The notes under the pieces were generated by a model, which was given only the letters and a program-made list of their open reading frames with translations, made no database searches and was not told the DNA's origin. The position numbers were made by a program, and so were the translations under genes. From Litoditis marina (taxonomy: Eukaryota; Nematoda; Chromadorea; Rhabditida; Rhabditidae), in assembly GCA_964036275.1 (NCBI GenBank), contig OZ038440.1, positions 1,240,001 through 1,304,000 on the forward strand: DNA of 64,000 nucleotides, written 5' to 3'. Below are positions 36,194-46,668 of this stretch, one piece after another. Within the stretch, counting starts at the first letter, position 1. Each line of letters opens with the position of its first letter.

Positions 36194-36438
36194 TGGATGG
36201 ATCTGATCACTCAGCCCAACCAAAACTCCTAGTCTTTAATGTATTTCTGTGAACATGTGACCATATTTTGTAAATTTTTATACTGAAATCCACTTTTTCA
36301 GTTATTGCCTATGTAATGTAGTGCAGGTTATTCTGTTTCACCCAGACTAATATATTACCAGTACAAATGACGAGGTAGTCTGTGGGACGTCATTTGAATT
36401 TTGCCCAAGTACGCCCAATGGGTAAAATATATATAAGA

Positions 36439-36807
36439 TTAGTAAAAAGTGGGGGAACCAACAAATGTGTGAGTTGTGTTTGGTTCGACCTCGATATCAG
36501 CAAAAAGTGAACGATACGAATTGCTGTGATACTGTAGCAGAAGTATTCTGCAAAAATAGAACAATACAAATGTTGCACAATGGTTCACGAAGCCCGCATG
36601 ATATTTCAGAAATTGCCGAAAGGTATTTCATGTGTGCTTTGACGACATGCGTGCGTTGTGAACCATTGTGCAACATTTGTATTGTTCTATTTTTGCAGAA
36701 TACTTCTGCTACAGTATCACAGCAATTCGTATCGTTCACTTTTTGCTGATATCGAGGTCGAACCAAACACAACTCACACATTTGTTGGTTCCCCCACTTT
36801 TTACTAA
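36439..36807. mobile_element. 369-bp foldback with apparently perfect 150-bp arms
   Basis: Arms 36439-36588 and 36658-36807 are inverse copies with no mismatch found by eye, starting TTAGTAAAAAGTGGGGGAAC. A 69-bp spacer separates them. The mirrored 42-residue reading frames on both strands confirm the symmetry. Confidence 0.92.
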
Positions 36808-37179
36808 TTGTCCTTTTTTTGCTAGTTGTACTCCTACAACTTCATATGTTGCCTATTCACAGAGTGAATCTTGTGAACTCATTATATTATTATGGAAATC
36901 TCAGTTTTGTGTGTGCACGAAGCCGAATGCAGACCATAAAATTGCTGATGTTGTAATATAACGCAGGTTACTGGCTCTGTGACTATCAACAACTGAACAA
37001 AACCGCTAAACGTTCCGATTGACATGTACACCGCTTTTAGCGGCGATAAGCGATGGGGATTGGTGCCATTGACAAATCTACAATTAGAGACAGCAACTCA
37101 CTTACAATATAGCCATTATTTCCAATACCACATCAAAAACCTTCGTTGAAACTTTTTTTCATTTCTGCGTCAATTGACA

Positions 37180-38140
37180 CACGCGTCTGGCGCCAGAACG
37201 AAACGAAATTTTCTAGGTTTTTGAGCTACCAGTACACACTACATGTGTCAATTACTGATTGGAGCAATATTCAAACTATTCAATTGTCAGTTTCGTGTGT
37301 TTTTGTTTTGGCGCCATTTGGCGTCTGTTCCGAGCCAGACGATAAATTCGATTTTGAATTTGTGGATCTTTATTTCACATTGGAATATACAATATCTGTT
37401 AACTTGAAACAGTTTGATTGACGATAACTGATATTTTTCCAACTTTGGCGCCAATTGGCGCCAGCGCACAATGCCAACAGAACTTTTTTTGATTTTCAGA
37501 TTGAGCATCTTACTTGCCATGTGATAGTTATTTAGTGTACCGAATTTCAGACGATTCCATTGACGCTGTCGTGAGTTTGGGTTTTGGCGCCATCTGGCGC
37601 CTGGTTCGAGCGCCAGAAGAAGAATTTCAGTTTTGGAAAAAGACTTTCACACTTTCCACCAAATTATTCAATTTCTATTAGTGTTCAACATTTTAGTTGA
37701 TGATAAATAGTGTTTTGCCGTTTTTGGCGCCCATTGGCGCCAGCGCCGGGCGCCAATTGTGATGTATTCATTTCATATTTGGCGCGACGGGCTAACTTTC
37801 GCATTATAACTCATGTTTCAAATTTCAGCTAAATCGGTTCGGTAGTTTTTCCAATAGTGGTTTTTGGCGCCTATTGGCGCCCGCGCCCGGCGCCAATGAG
37901 GAGCTATACATCTCATATTTGGCGCGACATGCTAAATTTTGCATTAGAACTCATGTTTCAAATTTCAGCTAAATCGGTTCGATAGTTTTTCCAATAGTCG
38001 TTTTTGGCGCCTATTGGCGCCCGCGCCCGGCGCCAGAGATTACATATACATTTCATACTTGGCGCGACGAGCTAACTTTTGCCATTGAATAGATGTTTCA
38101 AATTTCAGCCAAATTGGTTCAGTAGTTTTTCCACTACGAT
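37180..38140. repeat. Tandem array of about 140-bp units with GGCGCC palindromes
   Basis: GGCGCC clusters recur at 37189, 37310, 37447, 37586, 37726, 37866 and 38006, with spacing settling at exactly 140 bp. Each right-hand unit contains GGCGCCTATTGGCGCC, TTGGCGCGAC and CAAATTTCAGCTAAATCGGT. Similarity decays to the left. Confidence 0.88.
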
Positions 38141-38156
38141 GCGGACAGAATTCCGT

Positions 38157-38222
38157 GAGGGACGAGGGAGGAGGGACGAGGGACGAGGGACGAGGGACGA
38201 GGGACGAGTGACGAGGGACGAA
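38157..38222. repeat. GAGGGAC microsatellite
   Basis: About eight near-perfect GAGGGAC units abutting the right end of the 140-bp array. Confidence 0.9.
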
Positions 38223-38651
38223 TTACGGCGGAACTTTTCAACAACGACACGAAACCATAACTCAGGCGAAAATAATCCGATTTGGCTGAAATTTTCACAC
38301 AATGTACAATTCGTGATTCTCTAACGTTCTCTCTTTTTAGTTTTCAAAAAAAGAATATGTTTGAAGATTTTTGTTAATTAAAAGGAAAAAACGAGTCCGC
38401 AATGGCCAAACCAAAGACAACTCACGCAGAGCGCTTCGCGCTCCGCGCGATAACAACAGATGCTATTTGGTGTTTAACACTACATTCCACATGATTTTGT
38501 TTTTGCTGTAGTGTAATTCAATCATGTTTATAGGTCATTCATATTGCCGGAGCGTGGATGAATCTGCTTCAGCTTCGGGTTTTTTACCTCCAGTGGTCCA
38601 GTGAGAATGGATCTTATCCTTATGATGTCATGGCGACTGGTCGATGGATTC

Positions 38652-39158
38652 TGTTGTGTAGTTGATTATGCTAATCATCTACGTGAGTATTACGTCATGT
38701 CTGCGCCTCGCGCAATGTCCTCTACGTCTATAACTCTCGTGCGTCTGGCTCTCGTGGTCTGGCTCTCTTGCGCCCGCACACTCTCTCACCCTAACGTGTC
38801 TAAGTCTCTGCCTATTGTATACTATTTCTCACGTGTTCTAGAATAGTCGAGCCACGCCTACTTGTCTATAAAATGCGTGCGCTCTAGTTCCTAGTCAGTT
38901 CGAACCCAGTTCGTGTGAGCTGAGAGTTCTTGTGAGTTCAAGTACGTAGTACTAGTGAGTCTGAGTTCGTCTCTGTATAGAGCAAGAGTTCGTATAGCAA
39001 GTTATTGTAGCAAGTGAATATCTTCTTATTATTATCTACTGAATAAATATCTTATTACAAGAGATTGTTCTACAAGATAATAGGGGAACTGGAAGTGAGT
39101 ACAAGTGTGATTAGCAACCACACTTACGAGTAAACAATAACGGGCAAAATACACAACA
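38652..39158 (+). repeat. 5' LTR
   Basis: 507 bp, TG...CA ends, preceded by GATTC at 38647-38651. Confidence 0.93.
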
Positions 39159-39317
39159 AAGTGGCGATCAGGATAGCAAAATTTATTCACGCGACATTTC
39201 TTTATCAGCGCCAGTGAGTCGATCACAATTTGATACAACAAGTTGGTGATCAGGAGTGCAAGTATTCAACGCGAATTTTTTCTTCATCGGTGATATTTGA
39301 TTGCAAAATTGTTCACA

Positions 39318-40907
39318 ATGGTGAAAAAGGATGGTGATGAAAATGTGGATTTGATGGAAATTATTCGGCAACAGCAAGAACAAATTAAGCAATTGTTGGA
39401 TATGAAGAGTGGCAAAAGTGATACGTCCCGTATTATGGCTGATTTGGATGCGCGAATGAGTACATTTGTATTTGATGAGGAGAGTAACTGTACGTTTAGC
39501 CGTTGGTTTGACCGGTTCAGTGATGTATTTACTATTGATGGTGCAAGCTTGGATGAGAAAGCAAGAGTGAGACTGTTACTGGGCAAGTTATGTGATGATG
39601 TTTTCGAGCGATACAAGCGACATGTTTTACCTGAATCTACTGGAAACATTGGTCCTGATGATACAGTGAAAACATTGCGAGATTTGTTTGATGTCAAGAC
39701 GTCTGTGTTCACTACCAGATATCATTGTTTGACAATGGAAAAGATGGAAAACGAGGATTACTTGCAGTATACAGGAAGAGTGAATGAACAGTGTGAAAAA
39801 GCAAGCATACATACATTGAACAGTGATGGATTGAAAGCTCTTTTATGGGTGTACGGTCTGAAATCAAGTCGAGATACAGATCTGCGACAACGTTTACTCA
39901 TGTTTTTGGATCATGAGTTGGCAAACGGTAGAACAGTGAGTCTCAAGGAGTTGTACAAAGAATGTGACAAGTGGATTTCAATGAAACGCGATTCTAAGTT
40001 GATTGGAGGAAGACTTCAAACAGTGAATCAAGTGAAATCAGAAGAGTCTGCGCGACATGGAAGCGACAGAAAGTTTAGTACGCAACGTGAACGTGAATCA
40101 TTCAGTTATGAGTGCTGGAACTGTGGCAAACGAGGTCACAGATCATCTGAGTGCAATGTACCAAGAGTGAGGTGCAACAAGTGCGAAAGAGTAGGTCACA
40201 AAGAGCGATTTTGTGACAGGATTCAAAAGTTCAATGCAAGCAATAGTACGACCCGAGTGAACAACTCAGTTGTTGTTGAAGGGGAAGGAGTATATGCGAA
40301 GGTTAACAAAGTGCGACGTTACCTACCTGTGAAAGTGAATGGTTCTACAATGCAATTCCAAATGGATACTGGTTCAGATGTTACATTATTGAATGTGAAC
40401 GATTGGAAGCAAATTGGAAAACCAAGACTGGAAAAGTCAAGAGTTCGAGTGCTCAATGCCAATGGAGTTCGAATGCGACTAATTGGTCGATTGAAAAGTG
40501 AGTTCATCTTGAGAGGTGAACATGGTACAGGTTATGCATACGTGAGTGAAGCAAAAAGTATGATTGGTCTTGATTGGATGAGACAAAGTGAGTATTTGGA
40601 GCATCATTTGAGAATGATGGCGAAAGCATGCGAAAGTGGTAACTTATCCAAGAGGGATAACGGAAATGGTTCAGAAACAGTGATTTCTACGGAGTGCATG
40701 CAAGTTCAAGCGAAAAGTGAATCGCAAGTCAATAGTTCTGGAGTCAATACTTTGCAAAAAGTATGTGCAAGTGCAAATGGAATTGAAATGAGAAATAGTT
40801 TTGTGAGTGCCAACCGGGTGGTTGTGGAAGAAGAAAGTGGTCTACCGAGTCGTTCTGATGTCATGGTCAACTACGTGGGTCCCTCCGATGTCGTGTCTAC
40901 GTGCTGA
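39318..40907 (+). CDS. Retrotransposon gag with zinc knuckles and aspartic protease
   Basis: A single ORF of 529 codons from this ATG; an in-frame ATG at 39297 adds seven. A Gln-rich helix comes first (RQQQEQIKQLLD), then a capsid-like region with FSRWFDRFSDVF. Two CCHC knuckles follow at residues about 265-300 (CWNCGKRGHRSSEC and CNKCERVGHKERFC). At about residue 347 there is a retropepsin-type active site (MDTGSDVTLLN) and, about 60 residues on, the MIGLDWM flap-end motif. The last 100 residues are low-similarity and end at TGA where pol would be expected. The frame is fully open, consistent with recent activity. The product should assemble particles and process itself. Confidence 0.9.
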   Translation: MVKKDGDENVDLMEIIRQQQEQIKQLLDMKSGKSDTSRIMADLDARMSTFVFDEESNCTFSRWFDRFSDVFTIDGASLDEKARVRLLLGKLCDDVFERYKRHVLPESTGNIGPDDTVKTLRDLFDVKTSVFTTRYHCLTMEKMENEDYLQYTGRVNEQCEKASIHTLNSDGLKALLWVYGLKSSRDTDLRQRLLMFLDHELANGRTVSLKELYKECDKWISMKRDSKLIGGRLQTVNQVKSEESARHGSDRKFSTQRERESFSYECWNCGKRGHRSSECNVPRVRCNKCERVGHKERFCDRIQKFNASNSTTRVNNSVVVEGEGVYAKVNKVRRYLPVKVNGSTMQFQMDTGSDVTLLNVNDWKQIGKPRLEKSRVRVLNANGVRMRLIGRLKSEFILRGEHGTGYAYVSEAKSMIGLDWMRQSEYLEHHLRMMAKACESGNLSKRDNGNGSETVISTECMQVQAKSESQVNSSGVNTLQKVCASANGIEMRNSFVSANRVVVEEESGLPSRSDVMVNYVGPSDVVSTC

Positions 40908-41097
40908 GAGTCCTCTACGTGGTTAACTCTATCTGGTCCTGTGCAAATGGTTCAATAGCTGAAGTTGTCTACAGCAATCTGTTGGTTTACCTTTTGGCCG
41001 AAGCTGTCTACAGCCTAGTTCTGGTAGTCTACGTTTCTCTCTTCGTAACTTATAACTTTTGTTATCTTTGCCCCGTTCTCTTAGTCAAAAGGGGAGG

Positions 41098-41604
41098 TGT
41101 TGTGTAGTTGATTATGCTAATCATCTACGTGAGTATTACGTCATGTCTGCGCCTCGCGCAATGTCCTCTACGTCTATAACTCTCGTGCGTCTGGCTCTCG
41201 TGGTCTGGCTCTCTTGCGCCCGCACACTCTCTCACCCTAACGTGTCTAAGTCTCTGCCTATTGTATACTATTTCTCACGTGTTCTAGAATAGTCGAGCCA
41301 CGCCCACTTGTCTATAAAAGGCGTGCGCTCTAGTTCCTAGTCAGTTCGAACCCAGTTCGTGTGAGCTGAGAGTTCTTGTGAGTTCAAGTACGTAGTACTA
41401 GTGAGTCTGAGTTCGTCTCTGTATAGAGCAAGAGTTCGTATAGCAAGTTATTGTAGCAAGTGAATATCTTCTTATTATTATCTACTGAATAAATATCTTA
41501 TTACAAGAGATTGTTCTACAAGATAATAGGGGAACTGGAAGTGAGTACAAGTGTGATTAGCAAACACACTTACGAGTAAACAATAACGGGCAAAATACAC
41601 AACA
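41098..41604 (+). repeat. 3' LTR
   Basis: 507 bp, followed by GATTC at 41605-41609. It differs from the 5' LTR at about three sites (CCCAC for CCTAC, AAAGG for AAATG, AAACAC for AACCAC). Confidence 0.93.
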
Positions 41605-41823
41605 GATTCTATAGTAGGTAGGCCGTCATTTGCTATGTTTTGATTAACGCTGGTTACTTGCAAGTCTATGTGTCAACCGTTTTTGCAATGTTTGTTGGTA
41701 TGTGACACTTTATTTCCTTATCTTTGAAATTAGTAAGTAAATTTGAAACTTTCAATTCAGTTTTCTTTGAAATGGTAATCGTTCAGTTGGCGTCAATTGG
41801 GAAACTATTTAGATTTAGCGGCA

Positions 41824-41988
41824 TACACCAGTAAAGTTGTCCAAATAGTCAGAAAAATTTGAAAAACGGACTACTTTTTCGCCGAAAAGCAGACAATCGG
41901 TCTACTTTTGACGAAAAATCATAAATGTGCATGTGTTTACGTATGAAAACGGACTGATTTTTGTCGCTTAGTCGGACCTTACTGGTGT
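41824..41988. mobile_element. TACACCAG MITE, copy 2
   Basis: Starts TACACCAGTAAAGTTGTC and ends ACCTTACTGGTGT; diverged from 36036-36193. Confidence 0.75.
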
Positions 41989-42202
41989 TTGTTTAGCGGG
42001 GATATCAGCTTTTAATACGCTTATACACCGGCTCTCTAATTTTTCAGCTTGTTGTCGTAAGGGCTTTAGCATACTAAAATTGAGTTAGAACAATTGTATT
42101 ATTAGGCCTTATAGCTGGACAGCCGATGTTTGGAGTAGTAGTCTACCGAACTGACCGCAATTAGACGTTTGTTAGTTCCCGTCGCTCGTTCACCGTTCAC
42201 GC

Positions 42203-42695
42203 ATGGCCTACAGTACACTGTATACATTGTTCATCTTTTTATATGTTTTCCCTATAACCTGTACCGAACTGATACTCTTACAAGTTAAGTATCACTATTT
42301 AATGTTTTAATGTCACTTTTGTGACGTCTAGCATGTTTCTATTCGCGATTTCATGTAATTTGCATCTTTTCAGTTCGTGTCGCCATCGCCAGTTCACCAG
42401 GATATCATTGTTTGCAGTAAGCTGCGGTGATACTTTTGCTGAATCAGGAGCAGGATGGGTCAATGGATTTCATAGGACTCTAGAAGGTAGGATAATTCTA
42501 CCTTAATTCGCTTGTACAACCTTTCTGGTTTGTTTAGTTGTCAGCGTCAGTAATTATTGTTTCCATATCCGCCCAAATTCAGTGTATATTGCCGCATTCA
42601 CAGTTTTTAACGTTGGCATCACTTGTAAAGAAAACGTGCGTATTTCTGGAGTTAATGTGAAATTTCGGTTTTTGATTCCCAAACCAGAAGCATAG
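42203..42695 (+). CDS. Small secreted protein, perhaps transthyretin-like fragment
   Basis: Exons 42203..42283, 42374..42416 and 42604..42695 give 71 aa with phases 0 and 1. Exon 1 is a good signal peptide (MAYSTLYTLFIFLYVFPI). The remainder has HQDIIVC, GITCKEN and SGVNVKFRF. The Cys followed by a GVxVKF strand is reminiscent of the start of nematode transthyretin-like domains, but it stops at TAG long before such a domain would be complete. It is either a truncated copy, a very short secreted peptide, or has exons I cannot see. It lies in repeat-rich DNA between the retrotransposon and the MSP gene. Confidence 0.45.
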
Positions 42696-44156
42696 CCGTA
42701 TTTTAGTATATCGGTCTCTTTAGTATTCCTCTATAACTGTGGGTGAAAATAGTTCAAAATTATTGGTATGATCTATCACATGATTCGTATGAATTATGGT
42801 CTTCTCTGCAGGAAATCAGAAGTAATCTTATGATTCACCCATCTGCCCTTTCATTTAAAGCATTCTCAAGCTCCCTGTTCCCCTGTAGTTATTCCTAATA
42901 TCTTTTAACCTATTGCCATAAGGAATGCACACACCGCCAAGGGTCTCATACTATTTTAGAAATATCGCGCTTCATTAAAGGCTTTCGTAGTGTATTAGGA
43001 ATACATGTGACCGTCACCACTCACCACCTAACTAGCTGATACACTACTGATCGGGGTGGCGGAGTTTATAACTGTCTACACGGACCCAGAAGGTTGTCTC
43101 ACTAATTGCTCCTTGTAGGCAATTACAGTTTGTGATAGTGGCTGTGCAGACAGTAAGACTAGGCCGAATACGGAGTGTAATTGGAAAGTTGCAAGTTACT
43201 CACTAAGCTCAGTTTCTTTAGACTGTATATTCTATATATATATATCGATGTTTATAGATACACAGTTTTGTCTCGAAGCAAAGGATCTTCTATGAACATT
43301 CGATTTGAACAAGGATTATATAATACGATGACACAACAACACTACGACAATTGCGTTTGCGGTATTGTTGTTCATTATTATTTTGTGAAAAACTCATCTC
43401 GTCCTTTTGCCGAGTGAGTCAAGAACTGTCTGAGAAAAGCAGAAAAAACATAATTGATAAAAGCTATCTCAACGTAAACCGGCGATATGGGGTTGCAGTT
43501 AGTAGTTAGGAGAATGATATTTAGTTTTAAGCTTTTCGACCTCATGGCTGAGAAAATAACGAGAGGTTTCTTTGTAGGACTTTTCATTAGAACTCTCTGT
43601 GTTAACCAGTTACTAGTGGGGCTCTATTTGATAGTCATATACCAAATTTAAGATTACCCTTAGTGTATGTTGTACTTTTTTCATATTTGATTTACTGTAC
43701 CTAGATTGTGCCTGAATGTTTTTGACTTTTTCTCTGTACAGTTATATGTTCCTGCCTACTTACAAACTCGTAAAATATGTTTGTAGCTTTCTCCCTATTT
43801 AAGTAAGTGTATTGTATGTTTCTGAAATTCTCATTTTCGATTGTTTTATCATGCTTGTTCTCTATATTTGCAAAAATGATAAAATTTTATTATTTTTGTG
43901 AAATTGTCAAAAAAATTATTTTGAACAAAATGTCTTATCGAGTTGAACAATTATTACTATGTAATTTTAATAAAGAAGGTATTACGGGTCCCCAGAACTA
44001 ATTTGCACCCGTTGGGCATGCCATGGGCAAAAGACAGGCATGCCTGAACAATTCGGGCAATTTATGTCTGGGCATTGACTAGGCATTGCCCGCCATGGTC
44101 GGGCAGGCATGCCGCGGGCAAAATTCAGGCATGCCATGGGCGACGACCTTTCCCTG
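42696..44156. other. Intergenic with GGCATGCC-type repeats
   Basis: No gene supported. About 44010-44145 is rich in GGCATGCCATGGGC and related partial palindromes, also present at 34740-34775. Confidence 0.5.
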
Positions 44157-44275
44157 TGTCCTTTCTGTCAAGGCAACTCTTCCATGCCCAAATGTCCTTT
44201 CTGTCGAGTATTTCCCCATTTCTCGACGGGAAAATACGCGTTAGTGTCCTTTCATCCAGGAAAATGGGTATAAAA
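44157..44275 (+). promoter_or_regulatory. MSP gene promoter with repeated TGTCCTTTC boxes and TATA
   Basis: TGTCCTTTCTGTC occurs at 44157 and 44193, with a shorter TGTCCTTTC at 44245. TATAAAA lies at 44269-44275, 38 bp before the ATG. Confidence 0.6.
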
Positions 44276-44312
44276 GACCGTTCCGGGGGATGGGAGTCAC
44301 ATCGCAGCAGCA

Positions 44313-44794
44313 ATGGCCCAATCTGTCCCTCCCGGAGATATCAACACCCAGCCTGGCACGAAGATCGTCTTCAACGCCCCCTACGATGACAAGCACACCT
44401 ACCACATCAAGGTAGCACCTCCCTCACTTTCTTACTTTCTCTCTCTCTCTCTCTCTCTCTCTTTTATTGCCTCTCTTCTTTTTCCCTTTCACTCATCTCT
44501 GTTTCTCAGATCACCAACTCGTCTGCTCGCCGTATCGGATGGGCCATCAAGACGACCAACATGAAGCGCCTTGGTGTTGACCCCGGAAGCGGAGTTCTCG
44601 ACCCCAAGGAGGCCATCCTCATGGCTGTGTCTTGCGACGCCTTCGCCTACGGACAGGAGGACACCAACAACGACCGTATCACCATCGAGTGGACCAACAC
44701 CCCCGATGGAGCTGCCAAGCAGTTCCGCAGGGAATGGTTCCAGGGAGACGGAATGGTCCGCAGAAAAAACCTCCCCATCGAGTACAATCCTTGA
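44313..44794 (+). CDS. Major sperm protein (MSP)
   Basis: Exons 44313..44411 and 44510..44794 give 127 aa, the standard MSP length, with one intron (phase 0) containing a (TC)n tract. Recognisable blocks: [10 protein letters not shown] start, [76 protein letters not shown] end. MSP is the actin-independent cytoskeletal protein that drives crawling of nematode sperm and, when released, acts as a signal to oocytes. Codon use is strongly C-ending, as expected for a highly expressed gene. Changes from the usual sequence cluster in the middle ([20 protein letters not shown]). AATAAA overlaps the stop region (44795). Single-copy here; worms usually have many. Confidence 0.97.
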
Positions 44795-44962
44795 ATAAAT
44801 GATTTGTCTCTAATTGTTCTCATCATTTTGTTTGTTGTGCTATACAGATCGTTACATATGAGATCCCATTCACATTGCGATCGTTTGGTTTCGGATTGAA
44901 AACTGAAAAAAAATAAACCTGCTGAAAAATAAAGATAAACCTGATTTTATCAAATAATCATT

Positions 44963-45606
44963 TCATCACGGGAAGAGTTTTTGACGTGTAATTCAATACA
45001 ACGAACGTGTTTTAAACCACCTAATTAATTGTGTTAAAGTTTCCACAGAAACTCAGACAGCAGAGAGTTAGGAGCTATTTGGGTTGACTCCCTGAAACCT
45101 TTCATTATCACGATACAGGTCAGACTATATTATTATCAGAACTACTCCATCCACATGCTCCATAGTAACACAAGAGGTATTGGTTCATAGTGACTTCGTC
45201 CAAGACAACAAAACATTTATGTCGTCATTTGTACGTTATCAGACGAAGGAACACTTTTAACTGTATTCACACCGTTCCCAGCCACATTGCTTAGCAAATA
45301 TGCTTGTGGTTCTTTTGCTTCTCGGTGCTGCACTCATATCATCCTCTCCAGCACCAGTGTTACAATTACATATTCCAATTACAACAGTGGTAAGTAAGTT
45401 CACTTATATTTACCGTTCTGAGTGGGTGTGCTAGACAATTCCGGCAGTTTTGTCTGAACTTGGGCCTCTCGTGTTGTGCATTCTTTTGTGGTATTTCGAC
45501 CTGATGTAGAAGCAGAGAGGTTGTGTATATTTGTTGAGACGCAGGTTTTGATAGAGAGTGTGGGATTTACGTGTACACCTCTGGAATCGCTTTCACAAAT
45601 TAAATA
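44963..45606 (+). repeat. Segmental duplication, copy 2 (partner 21715-22356)
   Basis: Same promoter, exon 1 and intron 1 start as locus E. Here the homology continues beyond the breakpoint into the rest of gene F. Confidence 0.9.
45234..45279 (+). promoter_or_regulatory. Conserved GATA-type promoter module of locus F
   Basis: CGTTATCAG, spacer, CACTTTTAACTG, CCGTTCCC, 20-66 bp upstream of the ATG. Confidence 0.55.
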
Positions 45607-46668
45607 GTTTGAATTCAGTAGAATTAGTGTTAACATTGCCGAGTATTTCTTCAGAACGTTTTTGGAATAAATTGACCAAATTAAGTCACTGAGTTTCTCT
45701 CTTGCTTCAGAACGAAACATCTATTTTTTTCATTCATCAGAAAATATTGGAGAGGTCAAACTAATAATCAGCCACTTCGGTCGATTTGTAACATATTCAC
45801 GAGAAATGAATACACTAGTGAGTACAGCGTTTTCCATTCACATCCACCAACTCAATTTTTATTTTTATTTTTAACAAATATAAAGACAACTAACAAATAT
45901 AACATCTGTGTTACGTATTGCGCACGATAGAGTTTTAATATTTTAAAGCACCTTCATGTTTCAATAATGGCTCTACAAAAATCACCACCAGCCTCTCCGA
46001 GCTGTAAATCGTGAGAGTGAAACTCCGTGAGGTGGTCGGTTTCTCGAGCAGTTTGTAGAAAGCTAGTATGTTTAGCTGGTATGTTCATCTTGCAGGTCGT
46101 TTCACAAAAAAAAACAGTTGTTGAGATATGCTGCCAACAATTGTTAACGTCTCGTTTACTTATGAATTCGTTACATAACACCAAATGTTATGGCTCCACA
46201 CTTCTAATAAAAACACTAGTAATGCATTTTCAAAAACAACAAATGTTATCGTATACTACGAACTTCCGATTTAACACTTTGTAACACCTGTACTTTCAGA
46301 TGGAACAAAAAACTGCTACGAGTTTGAGCCGGATTATGACTACTGTGTCACTCTGAACATGAAGTTCAATGCGGCGGATACCAGATACCACTCGAATTAG
46401 TGACGCAAACTGCCAAAACCAGACCACATTCGAAACATACGTCGATGTCAGGTGGAATGTGGTTTTCAACAACTTTCAGAATGGTCCGATGACATTTACA
46501 CCTAAAGGAGTAACGAACGTGACACTTCCCGCAACCACAAATACGAAAGTCTTGACCTCTACTGTATCTTTCCCTCAGACGACTACCTCCGCAGCAAGTA
46601 CAGAGAACGGCGTAGTGATCAGAATGTTTCGTTATTCACTCATGGCACTGTTCTTGATGAATAGTTGA
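45300..46668 (+). pseudogene. Four-cysteine gene with two frame lesions (locus F)
   Basis: Exon 1 at 45300..45389 is intact (MLVVLLLLGAALISSS). The exon 2 region (45711-45817) aligns with gene G exon 2 but has about ten extra bases before GGAGAGGTCAAAC. Both available acceptors lead to a TAA within the exon, and one family residue after the Cys changes to Asn. Exon 3 (46300-46668) has a 7-bp tandem duplication (ATACCAG repeated at about 46377-46391) that shifts the frame to TAG at 46399. Downstream of it the other frame is fully open through ISDANC, a Thr-rich tail, TTTSAASTENG and a hydrophobic end. Decay is therefore recent. An assembly error is possible for one lesion, less so for both. 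Confidence 0.8.

Larger units (their letters stand above)
31653..38651. other. Gene-poor, repeat-rich interval
   Basis: No convincing host gene in 7 kb. Between the listed repeats, 34480-35180 holds GGCATGCC-type words (34740-34775) also seen near 44010-44140. 35690-35815 and 38535-38651 contain short open stretches bounded by possible splice sites, which I do not call as genes. Confidence 0.5.
38652..41604 (+). mobile_element. LTR retrotransposon lacking RT and integrase
   Basis: 2953 bp bounded by two 507-bp direct LTRs (38652-39158 and 41098-41604) that begin TGTTGTG and end ACACAACA, flanked on both sides by the 5-bp duplication GATTC. I count about three differences between the LTRs, so the insertion is recent. 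A possible primer-binding region (TGGCGATCAGGA) lies at about 39162 and a purine tract (AAAAGGGGAGG) before the 3' LTR. A TATAAAA box lies in each LTR (about 38870 and 41313). The only ORF is gag plus protease; reverse transcriptase, RNase H and integrase are missing. Gag and zinc knuckles suggest a Ty3/Gypsy-type source. It must have moved using enzymes from another element. Confidence 0.93.

Noticed and set aside
36465..36781. Two nearly identical ORFs on opposite strands
   Set aside because: Mirror images produced by the perfect foldback arms.
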